DNA of 12,520 bases from Nanobdellota archaeon (GCA_022563455.1 JADFNI010000033.1:1-12520), one strand, 5' to 3'. Positions 1 to 6,603 are shown, counted from the first letter of the stretch. Made by a program: numbers and translations. Notes: a model not told the origin generated them from the sequence alone.

Positions 1-435
1 CTTAGGGACGAAGTATACGAGCATATAATATTTGATGGAATTGTCCATCAGGGTGTATTGAGAAGGAAGGATTTAACAGAGAGAAGTGTAGTAATCTATT
101 CGTTCGGAAAAACCTTTCACGCGACCGGTTGGAAGATCGGCTATATGGTGGCCCCGGATTGGATAACCGCAGAAATCAGAAAAGTACACCAATTCGTGGT
201 TTTCACAGTGAGTACCCCCATGCAAGTTGGTTTAGCGAGGTTCGCGGGCAATCCCGATAATTATAAGTACTTACCCAAGTTCTACCAGAAAAAAAGAGAC
301 ATCTTCCAGGATATGGTAAAAGATTCCAGATTTGAACTTATTCCTTGTTATGGTACATATTTTCAACTTTTATCATACTTTGCCTTAGCCATTTCAAAAC
401 ATGGAAGAGAAAAATCTCCAAGAGTTTCATTCTGA
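1..435 (+). pseudogene. PLP-dependent aminotransferase (methionine aminotransferase-like), 5'- and 3'-truncated
   Basis: The frame is open from base 1, so the true start lies outside the window; the TTG at 58 is internal. The protein matches the class I/II fold-type I aminotransferases of the MalY/YbdL/kynurenine aminotransferase group. It shows a DEVYEH segment before the active site, then SFGKTFHATGWKIGY, whose lysine is the Schiff-base lysine for PLP, then a KVHQFVVFTVSTPMQ segment and a C-terminal GTYFQLLSY. The family normally continues about 70-100 residues beyond this point, but here the last 19 residues (from about base 379) do not resemble it and the frame ends at 435. Those bases instead encode the start of an ArgS gene on the opposite strand. 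GC is about 42 percent over 1-360, visibly above the rest of the window, and the protein looks bacterial. The gene is either foreign and broken or, more likely, joined on as a chimera. The enzyme would transaminate methionine or other amino acids. Confidence 0.8.
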
Positions 436-527
436 GGAACTTCTAAAATTCTAGAAGTCTCTTCAACAGACAGCCCACTAACTTTAGCTACAAAATCTAC
501 AACAATTTTCTTCATGAATAAACTCAT
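363..527 (-). pseudogene. argS: Arginyl-tRNA synthetase N-terminal fragment
   Basis: The minus strand reads from ATG at 527 (or an in-frame ATG at 515) to a TGA at 363-365, giving about 50-54 residues. The segment VPQNETLGDFSLPCFEMAK matches the N-terminal additive domain of arginyl-tRNA synthetases, where a conserved GD[FY]-x-x-PCF-x-LAK element occurs about 30-40 residues from the start. Full ArgS proteins are about 550-600 residues, so more than 90 percent is missing. The homology stops at the same place where the plus-strand aminotransferase loses its own family match (about 366-378), and the TGA is probably a by-product of the join. The intact enzyme charges tRNA-Arg. The identification rests on a short N-terminal stretch. 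Confidence 0.65.
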
Positions 528-580
528 GTTTGTTAATTTATTAACTTAATCATTAGTCCAAATATCCCGCTAGGTAAAAC

Positions 581-590
581 CTTAAATACT
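581..590 (+). promoter_or_regulatory. TATA-like box for the gene at 610
   Basis: CTTAAATACT is centred about 25 bases before the ATG at 610, and no Shine-Dalgarno sequence lies between. This spacing places the transcription start at or next to the start codon, so a leaderless mRNA is expected. Confidence 0.5.
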
Positions 591-609
591 AAAAAAATCA
601 TATAAACAA

Positions 610-960
610 ATGGAGATGATAATCATTGCATTAATTTTAGTCTTAGCAATTCTTTTAGCGATCCTCGCAGTCTTTGCATACACGTCAAGAAACTATAAAG
701 AGCAAAAAGTAGATTATTTCGCTTTTTTCCTGGTAGGAATCGTTTGGCTTCCAATTGGTGCGGCTATCGAAAACTATGTTTTATCTGTAATGGGTTTAAT
801 CTTTGCATCAATTGGAGTATCTAACAGGCAAGAATGGGACCAAAATAGAAAAGACTGGGCAATTCTTGATAAAGACGAAAAAAAGCTAAGGACTGTTTTA
901 ATTTCAGCTTTGGCAATCTTATTTATTTCTGGAATCGCAGCTTATATAATGGTTAGATAA
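610..960 (+). CDS. Small integral membrane protein, unknown function
   Basis: The 116-residue product is not recognised. Hydrophobic segments at about residues 3-24, 36-53, 55-70 and 94-113 suggest four membrane helices. A charged loop rich in K, D, W and Q lies between the third and fourth (about 71-93), and a short basic end follows. No catalytic motif or cysteine is visible. ATG at 610 is preferred because a TATA-like box stands about 25 bases upstream; ATG at 616 is an alternative. It is transcribed towards msrB, and the two stop codons are 2 bases apart. Base composition matches the AT-rich bulk of the window, unlike the aminotransferase fragment on its left. Confidence 0.75.
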   Translation: MEMIIIALILVLAILLAILAVFAYTSRNYKEQKVDYFAFFLVGIVWLPIGAAIENYVLSVMGLIFASIGVSNRQEWDQNRKDWAILDKDEKKLRTVLISALAILFISGIAAYIMVR

Positions 961-974
961 GTTCACTTATTTTT
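957..974 (+). terminator. Possible hairpin terminator between convergent genes
   Basis: ATAAG-TTCA-CTTAT is a perfect 5-bp stem with a 4-base loop followed by a T run. It covers the stop codon of the membrane protein gene and the stop of msrB on the other strand. A T-rich tract alone can end archaeal transcripts, so the hairpin may be incidental. Confidence 0.35.
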
Positions 975-1355
975 AGAAGAAAACTTTAATGCTACACCAT
1001 TAATACAATACCTTTTCCCAGTAGAAATCAGTGGACCGTCACTAAATGCATGTCCCAAATGCCCTCCACATTTTTTACAACTAACTTCATGTCCTCCATG
1101 TTCTCGCACCCCCAAAACAACAGCCCCACCATCTTTAACTTTATCGAAACTAGGCCATCCAGTCCCAGACTCAAATTTCGCTTCAGAAGAAAATAATTTA
1201 TTTCCACAGGCCACACATAAAAAATCTCCAGTCCTCTTCTCCTCCAAAAGTCTACTAGTAAAAGGTCTCTCAGTTCCTTGCCCCCTTAAAACACCATACT
1301 CTACAGAACTAAGCTTCTTCTTCCATTCTTTCTCACTTTTAACAAGTTTTCCCAT
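963..1355 (-). CDS. msrB: Peptide-methionine (R)-S-oxide reductase
   Basis: The 130-residue product is a complete MsrB/SelR protein, close to the usual 130-145 residues. It reduces methionine-R-sulfoxide in damaged proteins in the cytoplasm. Two CxxC pairs (C47/C50 and C93/C96) form the structural zinc site, GTGWPSF stands at 64-70, HLGHAF at 99-104, and the RYCING motif carries the catalytic cysteine C117. The position in SG-x-GWPSF that holds the resolving cysteine in some MsrBs is Thr here, so recycling should use a different cysteine or act directly on the sulfenic acid. The ATG lies inside the end of msrA with a 17-base overlap in another frame, which suggests one mRNA and coupled translation. 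There is no signal peptide. Confidence 0.95.
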   Translation of the reverse strand: MGKLVKSEKEWKKKLSSVEYGVLRGQGTERPFTSRLLEEKRTGDFLCVACGNKLFSSEAKFESGTGWPSFDKVKDGGAVVLGVREHGGHEVSCKKCGGHLGHAFSDGPLISTGKRYCINGVALKFSSKNK

Positions 1356-1791
1356 GTTTCATAAAATATCTCTGATGATATTCTTCAGCAGCATAAAATT
1401 TCTTAAAAGATTTAATTTCAGTGGTTATTTTATTTTCAAGAACACTCTGAAAATCTTTCATAGATTTCAAAGCTGCCTTCTTTTGTTTAAGCGTCGTATA
1501 AAAAATAGCAGATCTATAACTCCTCCCAAAATCAGAACCCTGCGAGTCTCTAGTGGTTGGATCATGCTCACTCCAAAAAGTATCAAGAAGTTTCAAAAAC
1601 GTAATTTTTTTGGGATCAAACACAACTTCAATAGCTTCAGCATGATCCTGTTTTTCACTTTTTTCATAAGTAGCCTCTCCAATTCCCCCAGTATATCCAA
1701 CGGTCGTTTTCAAAACCCCACGAATCTTATCAAAGATCGCTTGAATACTCCAAAAACACCCCATCGCAAAATAAGCTTTCTCCTCTTTCAT
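1339..1791 (-). CDS. msrA: Peptide-methionine (S)-S-oxide reductase
   Basis: The 150-residue product is a compact MsrA that reduces methionine-S-sulfoxide. The active-site motif GCFW is at residues 11-14 (catalytic C12). It is followed by VGYTGG (31-36), HAEAIEVVFDP (50-60) and a DPTT...QGSDFGRSYRSAI block (78-95), all family hallmarks. The usual TGHAE reads QDHAE here. The last residue, C150, could serve as recycling cysteine. It is first in a two-gene unit with msrB (17-base overlap), so the pair together repairs both sulfoxide stereoisomers. A TATA-like box about 25 bases before the ATG with no ribosome binding site suggests a leaderless mRNA. It is cytoplasmic, with no signal peptide. Confidence 0.95.
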   Translation of the reverse strand: MKEEKAYFAMGCFWSIQAIFDKIRGVLKTTVGYTGGIGEATYEKSEKQDHAEAIEVVFDPKKITFLKLLDTFWSEHDPTTRDSQGSDFGRSYRSAIFYTTLKQKKAALKSMKDFQSVLENKITTEIKSFKKFYAAEEYHQRYFMKHGKTC

Positions 1792-1810
1792 TAGAAAAAA
1801 AGAAAATCTT

Positions 1811-1820
1811 ATTTAATATA
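1811..1820 (-). promoter_or_regulatory. TATA-like box for msrA-msrB
   Basis: On the minus strand TATATTAAAT lies 20-29 bases before the msrA ATG at 1791. The spacing fits a leaderless transcript. Confidence 0.5.
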
Positions 1821-1825
1821 TGTTT

Positions 1826-2200
1826 CTATTCTAAAAATTTATATTCAATCTGATTCTCTGTCCCAACAACATAAAACAATTGGTCCTTCTTAAGATCAGT
1901 TACATTCACTAATCCTTTAGAAAGTTCTATGATCCCCAAATTTCCACGAGTATATCTTGTTTGACGAATCTTATATGAGGCATTCTTATCAATTCTTATT
2001 CCTATAAGGTGATATAAATCATCTTTAAATTTTGCAACATAAATTTCCCTTCTTAAAGATTTAGGATCTAGAGCCTCTTCAGCAAAAAATGCCCAAGCAT
2101 CCATAGGATTTGCGTCTTCATGAAAGTGCTTCTGATCCAAGGGCACAAAGTCACGTGAGATAACTCCTAAATTTCTACCAATTCCTAGTGGATATTTCAT
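1826..2200 (-). CDS. Conserved-looking hypothetical protein, 124 residues
   Basis: The product is not recognised. It is a soluble, cysteine-free, mixed alpha/beta-looking protein with no signal peptide or membrane segment. Notable features are an N-terminal GIGRNLGVISRDFVPLD stretch, an acidic/aromatic part (DAWAFFAEEALD, 34-45), then alternating hydrophobic and charged segments that look like beta strands up to the C-terminal EYKFLE. I chose ATG at 2200 over an upstream in-frame TTG at 2221 because a TATA-like box (2222-2230) lies 22-30 bases before 2200 and would overlap the TTG. The frame is the same as that of the upstream ABCE1 gene, separated from it by that gene's TAG stop at 2240-2242. 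Co-expression with ABCE1 is possible but its own promoter is visible. Confidence 0.65.
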   Translation of the reverse strand: MKYPLGIGRNLGVISRDFVPLDQKHFHEDANPMDAWAFFAEEALDPKSLRREIYVAKFKDDLYHLIGIRIDKNASYKIRQTRYTRGNLGIIELSKGLVNVTDLKKDQLFYVVGTENQIEYKFLE

Positions 2201-2221
2201 ATTCAAGAACCACTTGTTCAA

Positions 2222-2230
2222 TTTATAAAT
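2222..2230 (-). promoter_or_regulatory. TATA-like box deciding the start of the 124-residue gene
   Basis: The minus strand reads ATTTATAAA just after the ABCE1 stop codon, 22-30 bases before the ATG at 2200. It supports ATG 2200 as the start of a leaderless message. Confidence 0.5.
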
Positions 2231-2239
2231 ATTATCATA

Positions 2240-3958
2240 CTAAAATATAGCCCATTGCCCACGAGCTTTCTGCTCACGGTCCATAACTGACCCAAGCTTA
2301 TTAATCCTAGGCCTCCCACTTTCCATGTCCTTTCGAAGCGTTATATTCAAACTTTGAAGCAACTTCGAAACACCATCTTCAAATTCTCTAATCTCACTAG
2401 CAACCCCACTTTTTCCAGACTCTCCGTCAAAATTAATAACCGAATCAGCTAAATAACTAACAAGCAATAGATCATGATCCACAACAAAAGCCGTCTTTGA
2501 TTTCTCAACCATAATATCCTTAATCGCCCGAGCAACAATTATTCTTTCTTCAACATCTAAATAAGCACTAGGTTCATCAAGTAAATAAATGTCCGCATCT
2601 TTAGCAAGACATCTAGCAATACTAAACCTCTGAAGTTCACCCCCAGACAATTCTTTCATCTCCTTTCCAGTGAGTACTCCAAGATTAAAGACTCCCATAA
2701 TTTTTTTATTTATCTTCTCCCTAAAACAAATATCAGACACAAGTTCATCATTATTTGTAAATAAATATTGAGGTTTATAACTAATCTCTAGGTCTAAATT
2801 TAAATTTCCAATATTTGTTGTAACAAGCCCTGCAAGAGCTTTAACAAAAGTAGTCTTCCCAGTCCCATTTTTTCCAAGGATTCCAATAACATGATTTTCA
2901 AATATCTCCCCCGAAGGAACACTCATTTCAAATCCTGAATTAAATGAAACATTAAACGAAGGCCATTCTCCAATCTTTGCCCCACTACTAGATACATTTT
3001 TCGTAAAATTAAAATTGAGTGCCTTGTCCCGAATCCGAAGATTCTCCTCTTTCAAAAACCCTGCAAGATAAGAGTTAATCCCATACTTACTAGATTTAAC
3101 ACCACTAACGAGTCCATATGCCCCAGACTCCCCAAAAAGAATATTCAAGGAATCAGTTAAATAATCCATTATTAATAAATCATGTTCAACTACAATAACT
3201 GTGCGACCAGCCCCAATCTCCTTGATAAAATTGCTAACCCTAAGTCTCTCCCCTATATCCAAAAATGCCAAAGGTTCATCAAAGAAATAAACATCCGGAT
3301 CCCCAAGCGAGGCCGCAAGTATAGCAACCTTTTGAAGTTCTCCTCCAGACAAGTCTTTCATTTTATTAGAAAGCACATGTGAAATTCCTAACTTCTCTGA
3401 AAAATCTTCTATTTCTTTTTCACTTCCCCTTTTCAATAAAACTTCATTCACAGGTACATCAATTACTAAATCTGACAAATTCTGAGGCTTATAAGAAATT
3501 TTTTTGTTCGCTAGTCCTTCAAAATACCTAAGAATTTCATTTCCTGAAAAAAACTTCTTAACCTCTTCCTCCGTCGCTCCTCCGCCAAGATTAATCTTCT
3601 CACGCCCACTCAATAATTTCACAACAGTAGATTTTCCAATACCATTTCGTCCAAGAAGTCCAAGAATGATTCCCTCCCGGGGAATCGGCAACCCATAAAT
3701 CGCAAACCCATTAACCCCATACCTATAAACAATGTCCGACTCCTGAACACTTGGCAAGTTTATTACCTTAATTGCATCAAACGGACATACCTTTACACAA
3801 ATTTTACACCCAATACACGTATTCTCATCAATTTTGGCCTTCTGTTTAATCACAATACAAGAATCAAGCTCTCCCTTTTCAACTGGACAATAAATCTTAC
3901 ATTCATGCGCGCACATCGTAGGTCTACATTTCAATTTATCAATTACTGCTAATTTCAT
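2240..3958 (-). CDS. abce1: ABCE1/Rli1 ribosome-recycling ATPase
   Basis: The 572-residue product is a complete ABCE1, a soluble iron-sulfur ABC ATPase that splits ribosomes after termination together with aRF1 or Pelota. Residues are counted from ATG at 3958; an in-frame TTG at 3967 would add three. The N-terminal two-cluster domain has C11, C16, C20 and C24P, then C48, C51, C54 and C58P. NBD1 has Walker A GRNGIGKST (103-111), LSGGELQ (203-209), Walker B YFFDEP (224-229) and H259. NBD2 has GKNGTGKTT (362-370), LSGGELQ (437-443), YLLDEPSAYLD (458-468) and H496. The C-terminus ends with the family's SGRPR...DREQKARG tail, so it is not truncated. A TATA-like box overlapping the stop of the preceding gene favours ATG 3958 and a leaderless mRNA. 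ABCE1 exists only in archaea and eukaryotes and anchors the window as archaeal. Confidence 0.97.
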   Translation of the reverse strand: MKLAVIDKLKCRPTMCAHECKIYCPVEKGELDSCIVIKQKAKIDENTCIGCKICVKVCPFDAIKVINLPSVQESDIVYRYGVNGFAIYGLPIPREGIILGLLGRNGIGKSTVVKLLSGREKINLGGGATEEEVKKFFSGNEILRYFEGLANKKISYKPQNLSDLVIDVPVNEVLLKRGSEKEIEDFSEKLGISHVLSNKMKDLSGGELQKVAILAASLGDPDVYFFDEPLAFLDIGERLRVSNFIKEIGAGRTVIVVEHDLLIMDYLTDSLNILFGESGAYGLVSGVKSSKYGINSYLAGFLKEENLRIRDKALNFNFTKNVSSSGAKIGEWPSFNVSFNSGFEMSVPSGEIFENHVIGILGKNGTGKTTFVKALAGLVTTNIGNLNLDLEISYKPQYLFTNNDELVSDICFREKINKKIMGVFNLGVLTGKEMKELSGGELQRFSIARCLAKDADIYLLDEPSAYLDVEERIIVARAIKDIMVEKSKTAFVVDHDLLLVSYLADSVINFDGESGKSGVASEIREFEDGVSKLLQSLNITLRKDMESGRPRINKLGSVMDREQKARGQWAIF

Positions 3959-3980
3959 AATTTGCAATAGAAGATTAGCG

Positions 3981-3990
3981 TTTTAAAGTT
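3981..3990 (-). promoter_or_regulatory. TATA-like box for ABCE1
   Basis: AACTTTAAAA on the minus strand, 23-32 bases before ATG 3958, overlaps the end of the upstream gene. It supports ATG 3958 rather than TTG 3967 as the start. Confidence 0.45.
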
Positions 3991-4363
3991 AATCCTCAAA
4001 ATAATTCTCCTGTTCGTCTTGCACAAGAAGCCTCTCCGCCGTATATTGAAGATACCCATCAATAAATCTAGGATGTTGACCATCTAACATTCTTCCAAGA
4101 TGCTCAACCTCACCCCCAATAATATCTATAAATAACCCTCCAAGCACGCCACCCCTCAAATGATTCCTATGCCAGTAATCTACTAAGTCTGGTAAAACTT
4201 TAGGACCCATAGAAACAAGATTTTTATAAGAATCAAAATCTCTAATGTCTTTATTCTTCATAAATATAGAAAAAAGTCTAAACTTAAAACAATCTACTTC
4301 CAACTTACTAATTTCACAATCGAAGGATGGCCTTACATCCCTAATATATATTACATCTCCCAT
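3989..4363 (-). CDS. Hypothetical protein, 124 residues
   Basis: The product is not recognised. It is a soluble, mostly helical-looking protein with no signal peptide or clear membrane helix. It has two cysteines (C16, C25), a YWHRNHLRGG segment (63-72), a glycine-rich hydrophobic stretch (71-84) and an acidic end (DEQENYFED). The histidine/aromatic patch could bind a metal or nucleic acid, but nothing proves it. It lies upstream of ABCE1 in the same direction with 30 bases between its stop and the ABCE1 ATG, so partial co-transcription is possible. A TATA-like box lies about 22-30 bases before the ATG. Codon and base use match the neighbours. Confidence 0.65.
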   Translation of the reverse strand: MGDVIYIRDVRPSFDCEISKLEVDCFKFRLFSIFMKNKDIRDFDSYKNLVSMGPKVLPDLVDYWHRNHLRGGVLGGLFIDIIGGEVEHLGRMLDGQHPRFIDGYLQYTAERLLVQDEQENYFED

Positions 4364-4372
4364 AAAAAGAAA

Positions 4373-4393
4373 TCTTAAACCTTACTCTTAAAC
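4373..4393 (-). promoter_or_regulatory. Duplicated TATA-like box before the 4363 gene
   Basis: The minus strand carries GTTTAAGA twice, 12 bases apart (4373-4380 and 4385-4392). Only the distal copy, 22-29 bases before the ATG at 4363, has the spacing expected for a leaderless start. The proximal copy is too close. Confidence 0.35.
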
Positions 4394-4397
4394 CTTC

Positions 4398-4889
4398 TCA
4401 TTTAAATTTAATCTTACAAACAGGATCCCGAATAAACATCTTAATAGAAATTAAAAGTAAAACAACAGAAAAGAGTTGAATTTCAAGACCCTTAAATGGA
4501 AGCGAGCTAAGAGTAAGTGCCACCCCAAACATTCCCATTAACGCCGGAAAAATCCCAGCAAAACAAGCAGGGCAACTCCCTCCTAAAATTCCACCAAAAA
4601 CTCCAATAGAACCAACACCCCCACCTCGAAGACTAATCCCACCTAGTTCCTTATAACGAATAATAATCAAATTGATATTTAATGCAACCAAAGATGAAAC
4701 AATGATATTAAGCCCAACAAAACCAATCGCATACCAAAGTCTCATGGAGCCTATAACTAGATAAAAAGCATAAGCCCGATTCACAAGCATATTAAATAAA
4801 AAAAATGCCAAAAATATAAATATAAAGTACAAACTGTATGGCTTCTCAGTTATCGCCTTCCTTATTTTCTTCTTATATCTCTCTTCCAT
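4398..4889 (-). CDS. Polytopic membrane protein with CPAC motif, candidate thiol-redox partner
   Basis: The 163-residue product has predicted membrane helices at about 18-36, 53-78, 92-124 and 134-152 and basic ends (KKKIRK near the N-terminus). The third hydrophobic segment holds a glycine-rich GGSCPACFAG stretch with C106-P-A-C109, a CxxC in or at the edge of the membrane. Such buried CxxC pairs occur in membrane thiol-electron carriers such as CcdA/DsbD and DsbB-like proteins; I do not assign it to one of these families. Directly upstream in the same direction, 60 bases away, is a DsbA-like protein, so a role in reoxidising or reducing that protein is a reasonable inference. Metal binding by CPAC is the main alternative. 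A TATA-like box lies about 25-36 bases before the ATG. Confidence 0.7.
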   Translation of the reverse strand: MEERYKKKIRKAITEKPYSLYFIFIFLAFFLFNMLVNRAYAFYLVIGSMRLWYAIGFVGLNIIVSSLVALNINLIIIRYKELGGISLRGGGVGSIGVFGGILGGSCPACFAGIFPALMGMFGVALTLSSLPFKGLEIQLFSVVLLLISIKMFIRDPVCKIKFK

Positions 4890-4912
4890 GTTTCTTTCTC
4901 TTCTCCCACTCC

Positions 4913-4939
4913 CTAAAATTTAAAAAATAAAAAATAAAA
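4913..4939 (-). terminator. T-rich terminator of the DsbA-like gene, overlapping the next promoter
   Basis: After the DsbA stop the minus strand reads several T5-T6 runs (TTTTATTTTTTATTTTTTAA). Oligo-T tracts end transcription in archaea. The end of the tract (about 4914-4925, TTTTTTAAATTT) is also well placed as a TATA element for the CPAC protein gene at 4889. Confidence 0.5.
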
Positions 4940-4949
4940 TGTTTTGTGT

Positions 4950-5678
4950 TTACTTAACAGCATTAATTGCAGATTCTATATTTGAAAATGGAACAGCGCC
5001 ACTAACAGCTTCAGTCTTACCATTGTCAGAATTATAGATAACAAAGTAAGGTGTACCTCGTCCTCCAGCATCAGTTGCAGCCTTTAAATCCTTAGACACT
5101 TTAGCAGAAGCTTCTCCGCCATCCAAACAAGAATTAAAATCTCCTTGATTAAGTCCTAATTGTGAAGCATAGCTTTTCAAACTCGGTGTATCAAGTGCAT
5201 TAGCATTAGCAAATAATAAATCATGATATTCCCAGAACTTATCTTGCCTATTAGCACATTCACTAGCCTCAGCAGCCTTCTGAGCAAACGGATGAATACT
5301 ACTTAAAGGAAAATGCCTATAGATAAAGTTAATCTCCCCATTCTTGAAAAGACTACTAGCCTTTAATTCAGCGATAGTTCCAGTAGCAGCTCGTGCACAG
5401 AAAGGACATTGAAAGTCTGAAAACTCTATAACATGAATATTAGCATTCTTATCTCCTAAAACCGGAGAATCAGAATCTAATTCTATATTTATTGCAGCAG
5501 AAGGAGATGGAGTTGGGTTAACAACAGCATTTCCAGTGTTTCCAGAATTAAAACTAGCACCATCGCTAAAGATCCAAGAGTCAGTAGATGCAACTATGAA
5601 TAGCACAAAAAAGGCCACCGCAGCATACTGCCAAAGTTGAACTTTAGTAATTGTCATTGTTTCGTTTTCTTTACTCAT
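4950..5678 (-). CDS. Membrane-anchored DsbA-like thiol-disulfide oxidoreductase
   Basis: The 242-residue product has a short charged N-terminus, one membrane helix at about 17-30, a Ser/Pro/Gly linker (about 38-62) and a DsbA/thioredoxin-fold domain from about 65 to the end. The active site is FSDFQCPFC (CPFC at 91-94), and the cis-proline follows in RGTPYF (P210). C141 and C184 sit in the helical insertion and could form a structural disulfide, as in BdbD-type proteins. The domain should lie outside the cytoplasmic membrane and oxidise or isomerise cysteines in exported proteins. The start at 5678 has an SD-like AGGGGG 6 bases upstream and a TATA-like box at 5718-5727, so unlike most neighbours it appears to have a short leader. 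It is followed by the CPAC membrane protein and preceded by a membrane-bound regulator, suggesting a redox gene group. Confidence 0.93.
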   Translation of the reverse strand: MSKENETMTITKVQLWQYAAVAFFVLFIVASTDSWIFSDGASFNSGNTGNAVVNPTPSPSAAINIELDSDSPVLGDKNANIHVIEFSDFQCPFCARAATGTIAELKASSLFKNGEINFIYRHFPLSSIHPFAQKAAEASECANRQDKFWEYHDLLFANANALDTPSLKSYASQLGLNQGDFNSCLDGGEASAKVSKDLKAATDAGGRGTPYFVIYNSDNGKTEAVSGAVPFSNIESAINAVK

Positions 5679-5808
5679 TTTAAACCCCCTTTCAACTACT
5701 ATTTCTAGCTAAAATTATTACTTAAAGATTACTACCTGAACGAATACCCCCATAAGCCCCCTAAAGGCTATATTTAACCCCTAGAACGTTCATGAGCAAT
5801 AAATTGGC
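5679..5808 (-). promoter_or_regulatory. Promoter region of the DsbA-like gene with four G runs
   Basis: In minus-strand order this 130-bp gap holds GGGG (5778-5781), a TATA-like TTAAATATAG (about 5767-5776), GGGGG (5757-5761), GGGGG (5747-5751), a second TATA-like CTTTAAGTAA (5718-5727) and SD-like AGGGGG (5685-5690). Either TATA could serve the gene. G runs stand out in this AT-rich sequence. Confidence 0.4.
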
Positions 5809-6306
5809 CTAAATTTTCAAAAATATCGCTAATGTTTTGCCTTTTCGCTCTCTCTTAATCAAGTTCCTTCTCTCGAGCTCCTGTAGCACATAACTAAGTT
5901 TCGCCTTAGACATATCAGTTCGAATCCGAAGAGTATTTTGAGTAATTCCATCTTGGGCCATAACTGCCTTCATAACCTTTTGTTCAAATGGATCAAGTGC
6001 CTGAAGAAGAATACTAAATTTATCCGCGCTAATTTTAGCATCTCGATCATTCTCAAGCCGCTTCATAATTCTCTCATCAGTCTTGTTGAAGAGGAGTAAA
6101 TAAAATGCAAGGCCAAGCATGAATCCAAAAAAACCAAAACCAAAATGAACTGCTCCAATATTGTTGTCTATTCCTCTACATTCCTCATTTAATAAACATC
6201 CAGCCTCTACAAAATCTTGATTAAGAGCCGAATTAAAATAAAGCAAAAAGCCAGCAAAAACCAAACTAAAAACCAACATCAAAGTCCCAAGTTTTTTATT
6301 TTCCAT
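5809..6306 (-). CDS. Membrane-anchored winged-helix transcriptional regulator
   Basis: The 165-residue product has two predicted membrane helices (about 7-25 and 50-73) joined by a loop with two cysteines, C37 and C43. A charged linker (75-95) follows, then a C-terminal winged helix-turn-helix domain (about 100-165). The latter contains DPFEQKVMKAV, a recognition-helix region around TDMSKAKLSYVLQELERR (130-147) and a basic wing (KRERKGK), much like MarR-type and other archaeal membrane-linked HTH proteins. With two helices and a basic N-terminus the DNA-binding part should be cytoplasmic and the Cys loop outside. It precedes the DsbA-like gene by 130 bases in the same direction, so it may regulate the thiol-redox genes; this is inference. 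A strong TATA-like box 20-29 bases before the ATG suggests a leaderless mRNA. Confidence 0.8.
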   Translation of the reverse strand: MENKKLGTLMLVFSLVFAGFLLYFNSALNQDFVEAGCLLNEECRGIDNNIGAVHFGFGFFGFMLGLAFYLLLFNKTDERIMKRLENDRDAKISADKFSILLQALDPFEQKVMKAVMAQDGITQNTLRIRTDMSKAKLSYVLQELERRNLIKRERKGKTLAIFLKI

Positions 6307-6325
6307 AAATAATCTATAAAAATTT

Positions 6326-6335
6326 ATTATATAAA
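6326..6335 (-). promoter_or_regulatory. TATA-like box for the membrane wHTH regulator
   Basis: TTTATATAAT on the minus strand, 20-29 bases before ATG 6306, is one of the best TATA matches in the window. No ribosome binding site follows. Confidence 0.55.
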
Positions 6336-6355
6336 CATTGCTAAGTCAGCGTTAA

Positions 6356-6565
6356 CTAACACTTCTCTCCACATTCCGGACAAAACTTTTCCCCACCTTC
6401 AAGTGCCCAGTTACATACAGCATTAGGACATCTCTTAATTATTTTTTTCTCTTCAACAATAGCCTCATAGCCTTCCCTACCAGATAAAACTCTCCCCATA
6501 ATCTTCTTTATCTTAGCCTTCTCTTTTTCATCTTCTTGATATTTTGTTAAATCAAATCCATCCAT
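6356..6565 (-). CDS. Small zinc-ribbon protein, 69 residues
   Basis: The N-terminal part (1-40) is a charged, probably helical segment (EDEKEKAKIKK). The C-terminus is a zinc ribbon with ligands C46-x4-C51 and C62-x2-C65, plus a final C69. The shape fits small archaeal zinc-ribbon proteins that bind nucleic acids or larger complexes, but no specific family is recognised. It is divergent from another small zinc protein at 6619, and their promoters overlap at 6567-6600. The TATA-like element CTTATAAAAG lies 23-32 bases before its ATG at 6565, so a leaderless mRNA is likely. The gap of 49 bases to the downstream regulator gene contains that gene's own TATA box. Confidence 0.75.
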   Translation of the reverse strand: MDGFDLTKYQEDEKEKAKIKKIMGRVLSGREGYEAIVEEKKIIKRCPNAVCNWALEGGEKFCPECGEKC

Positions 6566-6566
6566 C

Positions 6567-6600
6567 TTATTTAAATTAAAACAGAAGCTTTTATAAGATT
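6567..6600. promoter_or_regulatory. Overlapping divergent promoters of two small zinc-protein genes
   Basis: CTTTTATAAG (6588-6597) is nearly palindromic and is centred 27 bases from both ATG 6565 (minus) and ATG 6619 (plus). A second symmetric element, ATTTAAAT (about 6569-6576), would place a plus-strand start near 6598, just before the SD of the plus gene. The two genes therefore compete for or share TBP binding. Confidence 0.5.
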
Positions 6601-6603
6601 AGT

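Noticed and set aside
1354..1794. 146-codon plus-strand ORF opposite msrA
   Set aside because: It is the antisense shadow of a well-supported msrA gene and its composition is that of a reverse-strand translation.
2240..2242. TAG of ABCE1 read as pyrrolysine
   Set aside because: The ABCE1 family C-terminus is complete before it, and no pyl genes or PYLIS-like context are seen.
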